Assembly (NCBI GenBank): GCA_947561585.1
Contig: CANNZV010000938.1
Coordinates: forward strand, 145,657 to 209,656
DNA: 64,000 bases
Direction: 5' to 3'
DNA from: Caprella mutica
Lineage: Eukaryota > Arthropoda > Malacostraca > Amphipoda > Caprellidae
Position numbers and translations under genes: made by a program. Below are positions 59,243-64,000 of the stretch, piece after piece. The notes under the pieces were generated by a model. The model was not told the origin of the DNA. It did not search any database and saw nothing but the letters and a program-made list of their open reading frames with translations. Numbering within the stretch: position 1 is the first letter of the stretch; every line of letters begins with the position of its first letter.

Positions 59243-61671
59243 GGGGTAAGTGACTTTTGACTTTAAGTCATGATGCAAAGGTCCCCTTTGGCATAGATGT
59301 TCTTTAGGGTCATAGAAAACATTTTATCCAAAGACACAAGTGAGATCACCCTTTGTATTCTAAATATACGCGTTTTTCAAAATGGTCGCCGGCCATAAAC
59401 TAGAACTCATATCTTTGCTTCTAGGAAAGCTGTTTAATGACAAAATTATTATCAAATGATACATTTTGGGGGTCAAGAAACCCATTAAAGGGGTTTTCAA
59501 ATCTTAAAACGCAAAACTTTTCTCCTTACCATGACCAATTGACCATTGGTGATGAAATATGCCAAATTAATACAAAAGTTAAGGGGACCGTACTTGGTTT
59601 TTGAAAATATATTTTTTAATGAAGCTACGGTTCTGAAACTTAGTACCCAAATATAAAATGGAATTCTCTATCGTTTTTGTTCGTGGCATTTTTTCAATTA
59701 GAACCATAGAAAACGAGTTATTTGAATTTCAAACGAATTTCGAACCGTTTCCAAAAAAGCCTAAGGCTTATACAATTTTGAAGCTAGGGAATTAGGGATT
59801 TTTGCATTCGATTCGTCATGGGATTCTCTACATCTGTGGTACCTTGTGTTTTTATTTTCGAATTGGTTTTCGAAATATTAATTTTTTCGTGAAAAAAAAT
59901 AATTTTTTTTCAAAATTTGATATTTCGAAAAATAATTCGGAAATCGAAAAAACAAGGTTATGTTCTGAATGATATGCTTAAGTCTATTGAAAATTACCGT
60001 GGCTCTATATCATGCAAGTAGAACATATCTTGTATCATGCTACCCAGCCAAATCTGTTGTCATTGTTCCCAGAGTTCCCTACAAGCCCCAGAATGGCGTG
60101 GGATGCAATGAAGGTCCTTCGCCAAGCAATGAACTACCTAATTTCAAGTCAGACACTAGTTATGATTGCTGATCATCCTCACGCCAAGAAAACTCATCCT
60201 TAAAGGGGCACTACAGTCATTTTTTGTTTTAACAATTTTAATGTCTAACAATTGCTTATATAGTAAGAATAAAGTATATCGTGTAAATTTGCAATGTTCA
60301 ATAAAATCTAATAATGGAAATATATCATTTTATATATAAATAATTTCTTACCAAATGCTAACGGTAAATGACGCCACAATCAGTGAAATCAAACCAACTG
60401 AGATAAGTTTCTATCTAGATTCTAGCTCAAGTGAAGAGATGGCTTTATTTTTAAAACTATGCCTTCTTGTTTTATACATTTTCATTATTTTGACGCAAAC
60501 AAAGTTTGATAACTGAATACATAAATTAATATGAAAACAGCAAACACACTCACGTACATACAAATGTGTAAAATGCTTCCGCGGATCGTGCAAATGCTAC
60601 CGCTAGGTGTCGCTAATTTTATTAAATACTTTTTATATGAATATTTTAAAAATATACGAGCATTCAAATATTACATAATCAAAAATTCTGAATCGATTTA
60701 AAACAAATTTGGCGATTGTTTGATTTTGACTTTACTATCCCTTTAATACCGGACTTGGATAAGAGTCACTGGGCCTAATGCACAATGCACATAGATAAGA
60801 AAATTTTGGAGTAAGTCTGGTGACTGGCTGGATGAAAGTGGTTGGATCAATGCAGTTAGCAATAGCTGTATCGCAACAAGTGGAAAAGCTCAGTCCTTTA
60901 TAGGTGTTCACCACATCTGTATAATCAGATATACATGCATCATGAGTCTGCATCTTCTCTTTATGTACTCATGAACAAGGCTTATGACCAGAAAGAGAAG
61001 CCAACCAACGATGAAAGAACTGAGCTACCTCATCTCTCTGCTCTTTGACACTATAATTTTCAATCAAGATATTCAACACTTGCATCCATATAAAAAATAT
61101 TTTCAAATAATAATTTTCCCTTGGATTAGACAAAATTGAATAGTCTTCTGGGTTCATGTACTTTCGAATTAATCTTAGATAGAGTTGACTGTGGTTTAAG
61201 TGTGTCCGAAGAACGACATAATTTAGCAATGGGCAGCCATCTTGAATTTTTACAAATATTTCATTACGCAAGAATCATATGAATACTAATTTATAACTCA
61301 TTTGAACAAATATACTATGAGTATAAAATATAAAAATAAGTAATTAAATTATGAATATTACCTAAATTTGCTTATTTTACCCTCAAATTTCATAGAAAGG
61401 AGACAAATATTGATTATTGAGCTTTAAAAATCCTATTAATGGGTTCCTTGACCCCAAAAATGTATCATTTGATACTAATTTTGCCATTACAGCTTTCCTA
61501 GAAGCAAAGATATGGGTTCTAGTGTATGGCTGGCAGCCATTTTGAAAAATGCGTATATTTCGAATACAAAGGGTGATCTCACTTGTTTCTCTGGATAAAA
61601 TGTTTTGTATAACCCTAAAGAATATCCATGCCAAAGGGGACCTTTGCATCATGACTTGAAGTCATCACCCC
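59243..61671. mobile_element. Element with long inverted repeats (GGGGTRA ends), carrying nested insertions
   Basis: The left arm, 59243 to about 59540, and right arm, about 61370-61671, are inverted: 'aagtcatgatgcaaaggtcc' and 'gtgagatcaccctttgtatt' occur in both. Inside, a TTAAGGGGACCGT segment (from 59577) is related to 36845-37560, and a TTAA element sits at 60204-60742. Plus- and minus-strand open frames of 60-100 codons (60012, 60735-60953, 60969-61271) look protein-like in places but are unrecognised; they may be decayed remnants of captured or element coding sequence. Confidence 0.65.
60204..60742. mobile_element. TTAA-flanked non-autonomous element, 539 bp
   Basis: The ends TTAA|AGGGGCACTACAGTCA and GACTTTACTATCCCT|TTAA are inverted and flanked by TTAA (60200-60203, 60743-60746). 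No coding sequence is seen. It is nested inside 59243-61671. Confidence 0.8.
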
Positions 61672-62939
61672 AGCAAACATGAATGTATCTATTCGATGTC
61701 TAAACGACTCTGTATAACCTCTCTTCCGACATCGAATACCAGTAACAAATTAGACATGGAGACATTTAGTAGACATCAATCCGATATCCGTTTGCACCGC
61801 TAAACCGCATCATATCAAGTATGTTTGGCATCGAAGCGATACCGTTATAACAGCGTTGAATAGAAAGATAAATTACGACATCCAACATACATAGGGATTC
61901 TGCATCGAACAGACTCCTAATTATATATCTAATATGCTATCCAATAAATAAGTTAATTAAAATCGAAAACTAACTTCATTGATAGGTGCATATCAATTTG
62001 ATTAATGTTACATAATGTTATATATAAATTAAATGGAAAGAAATGAAGTGATGTGTCCGGGTATCGATCGTGGGTTCATCTGTCCTCGTGCTTGTACCAC
62101 TGTCCTTTTGCCACCGTGGATGCATTTTACTAAAGAAAAATTTGATATTAAACCACCCAGAGATACTTAAAGATATTTTAAAGTGAATAGAATAATACAG
62201 GAAAGCACCGCTTTTATAACCAAAATCACAACTTATTCGTATTACAAATAGTATAATGAGTTGGTCAAATTTTTATATAATTGTAACTCCTTAAAAATTT
62301 CGTTCTTTATGAGTTCAAATTTAAGAAAATGTTTTGAGGCCACAACTTAGAATACAGATGAAAGCTCTGTGATGAAAGTTCAAAGTAATGAATGCATTAA
62401 ATGATAGTTGAGTAATTAGTTTTATATTTTGACTTATATAATTGTGCTTCATTGAATAAACAGGAATTTTGTGTTCTGTGAAATATTTTTTGCAATAGGG
62501 TATGTTCCAAGTTATTAAAAGGATCTATATTTTCGAACACGTGATAAAGGAAAATATAGTAATTATTATTTAACTACTATTTAATTAGTAACATATTAAC
62601 TGAAGGTATGATACCAATTGAGATAAAAGTTAAATAAAATTTTTTATATATAGATTTATTGAGTCCGATTACCACTTTAAGCTTAATATCTATAATGTGA
62701 ATCACTGAATTTTAATCGTCCCATTTGCAGCTTTTGGCACTAGGTATACATAAATTATTTATTTTGGCAGGTAATATTGAATTGGCGATGAGCTTTTAAT
62801 TCTAATAATTTTAGTGATGCCTTTTCTATTTTCCTAAATTGATGTTTTTCGTCGCTATTTAAAATATTGAGGATGCAGTTGGAAAGCCATTTGGAAAGGA
62901 ATTTATATTCTAACATTATTGACACTTTCATTTAAGAAA
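61672..62939. other. AT-rich stretch with a tRNA-like core
   Basis: 61980-62120 resembles the core of the 47.3 and 57.6 kb elements ('aaatggaaagaaatgaagtg', then 'gtgtccgggtatcgatcg'); on the minus strand 62047-62120 gives a B-box-like GATCGATACCCGGACAC. 61672-61930 has repeated 'catcgaat' and 'gacatc' words. No gene was recognised. Confidence 0.4.
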
Positions 62940-63930
62940 GAGAGAAAAAAAATTGCAACGTTTCGGGGATATACTATTCCCATCTTCAGGCTATTTAAAA
63001 ATTTCTCTGGAAATAAACAATATAGATAATTACAAAAAACAAACAGTAAGTGTTGAGAAATACAAAGGACTAAAACATACAAAATAGGGACCCTAAAAAG
63101 AAACTAAAATTAAAGCAATATATAGTTAGAAAGAACTATGGAACTAGAGTTTTAATTAATTAGTCTATGAACAAATAATGGTGGCAGCAGAGTAAATTAA
63201 TGATATGTGAAAATGTAAATTATATAGGTTACTTTAGTTAAAAAATGGATAAAACTATTTATTTATTTTATCACTATATTGATTTGAAAATTCTTATGAT
63301 ATTATTGATGAAATTGGAGAAATGAAATTATAATTAGTTCACGAAAAAGAAAATAGAAAGGAAAAAAAAATATATATATATATATAATATGTAATACGCA
63401 GGAATAACCGAAGTATAAAGTAACTGTTCGGACTATAGGGGTTGTGCGGAAACTGAGTAGTGCGGTTGTTTGCTGTAGGTGGATAGACTGTAGTTATCTG
63501 GCTGTTTACAGCTTTGCGTTTGTGATAGAACCTGGTGAGGAATTGTACATGGTTATAAATTGAATTAAAATATGCGCAGAATTCGGGTATCTCCTTCTTG
63601 TTGAGTGGAGGGTTTTCTTTTTTGATGAAAATTGCTTCTGCTATTTGTATTTCTATTTTTAGTGGTGATTTGAAGATGGTCTGCATATGTGGGATTACAT
63701 CTGATTGTAATCCCAGGCGTTAGGTTTTGTTTAGTTTGGCGCTCTTTTTCTTCAGCTTCCTTTTGTATCTCTCCTCAAATTCTTCTTCTTATTTCCTCTT
63801 CCTTCTGCCTTGCTATATCCATGGATAAGCAGACTGACTGTGTAGGTCTCTTATCCATGGGTGTCTATTCTTGCCATCCATGCGCTGGGTCGACACGGTT
63901 TCCTGTGGTAGCCGAGTAGTAGACCTAGTG
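62940..63930 (-). pseudogene. Penelope-like element fragment
   Basis: On the minus strand 63686-63600 reads FKSPLKIEIQIAEAIFIKKE then NPPLNKKE, which fits the end of a GIY-YIG endonuclease domain (ha-EA-x-x-IKK...P-LN). At 62940-63010 the minus strand reads EDGNSISPKRCNF (from cctgaagatgggaatagtat), a phrase characteristic of the 3' part of Penelope-like elements. The reverse transcriptase is not in the window, and stops and frame changes occur between these blocks, so this is a decayed 3' fragment that may continue past 64000. Confidence 0.55.
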
Positions 63931-64000
63931 CATGGAGCGTATTTTCACTGTCCCCTCTTCTAAGAAGGCCTTCTTCTCTTCATGTCTCTTTGGATCACCT

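Noticed and set aside
60735..61271. Two minus-strand open frames (72 and 100 codons) as a host gene
   Set aside because: They lie between the inverted arms of a mobile element, show no domain, and I found no convincing splice sites joining them.
47791..62120. Functional tRNA genes
   Set aside because: B-box-like sequences are present, but acceptor and anticodon stems do not pair, and the copies lie in repeat elements.

Overview
The window is AT-rich, intron-bearing metazoan DNA, most likely from an arthropod. The evidence is GT-AG introns with GTGAGT-type donors, a Ty3/Gypsy element, Penelope-like and LINE relics, mariner-type and TTAA-inserting DNA elements, and an NLR-type gene of a kind known from crustaceans, molluscs and cnidarians but absent from many insects. 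The taxon (crustacean or a repeat-rich insect such as a hemipteran) cannot be settled from this sequence alone. Nothing here looks bacterial. There is one short assembly gap at 55635-55658.

The only host gene I can build with confidence lies on the minus strand from about 55.1 kb down to at least 35.7 kb. Its large first coding exon (55095-52843) encodes a HEPN-like module with an R-x4-H motif, a complete NACHT ATPase and a winged-helix segment, followed by two short internal amino-acid repeat tracts. Four more exons (46932-46489, 45139-44976, 38336-38189, 35841-35716) join it in perfect phase and give a leucine-rich-repeat-like C-terminal region; a sixth tentative exon is at 31464-31425. The predicted protein is about 1,040 residues so far, and its introns are filled with mobile elements. 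A second possible host exon, of unknown gene, is at 477-583 on the plus strand.

The rest is mobile and repetitive DNA. 0-19 kb: a nested hAT-like element, hairpin elements, ~120-bp, 76-bp, 30-bp, 16-bp and 15-bp tandem arrays, and elements whose two ends are inverted minisatellite arrays. 19-29.5 kb: a three-level nest in which a TTAA-flanked inverted-repeat element was entered by a Gypsy retrotransposon whose 3' LTR was then split by a 3.5-kb TIR element. 29.5-44.5 kb: more minisatellite-armed elements, a LINE 3' fragment, and a mariner-type hairpin with a transposase tail in both arms. 47-62 kb: foldback elements with tRNA-like cores, several TIR elements with paralogous empty sites in the same window, and TTAA-inserting non-autonomous elements. 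The right edge holds a Penelope-like relic.

Two things deserve most attention: the HEPN-NACHT-repeat gene, which looks like an intact innate-immune type sensor in an arthropod-like genome, and the unrelated families of foldback-like elements that share one architecture, inverted arms built of 15-32-bp minisatellite units.
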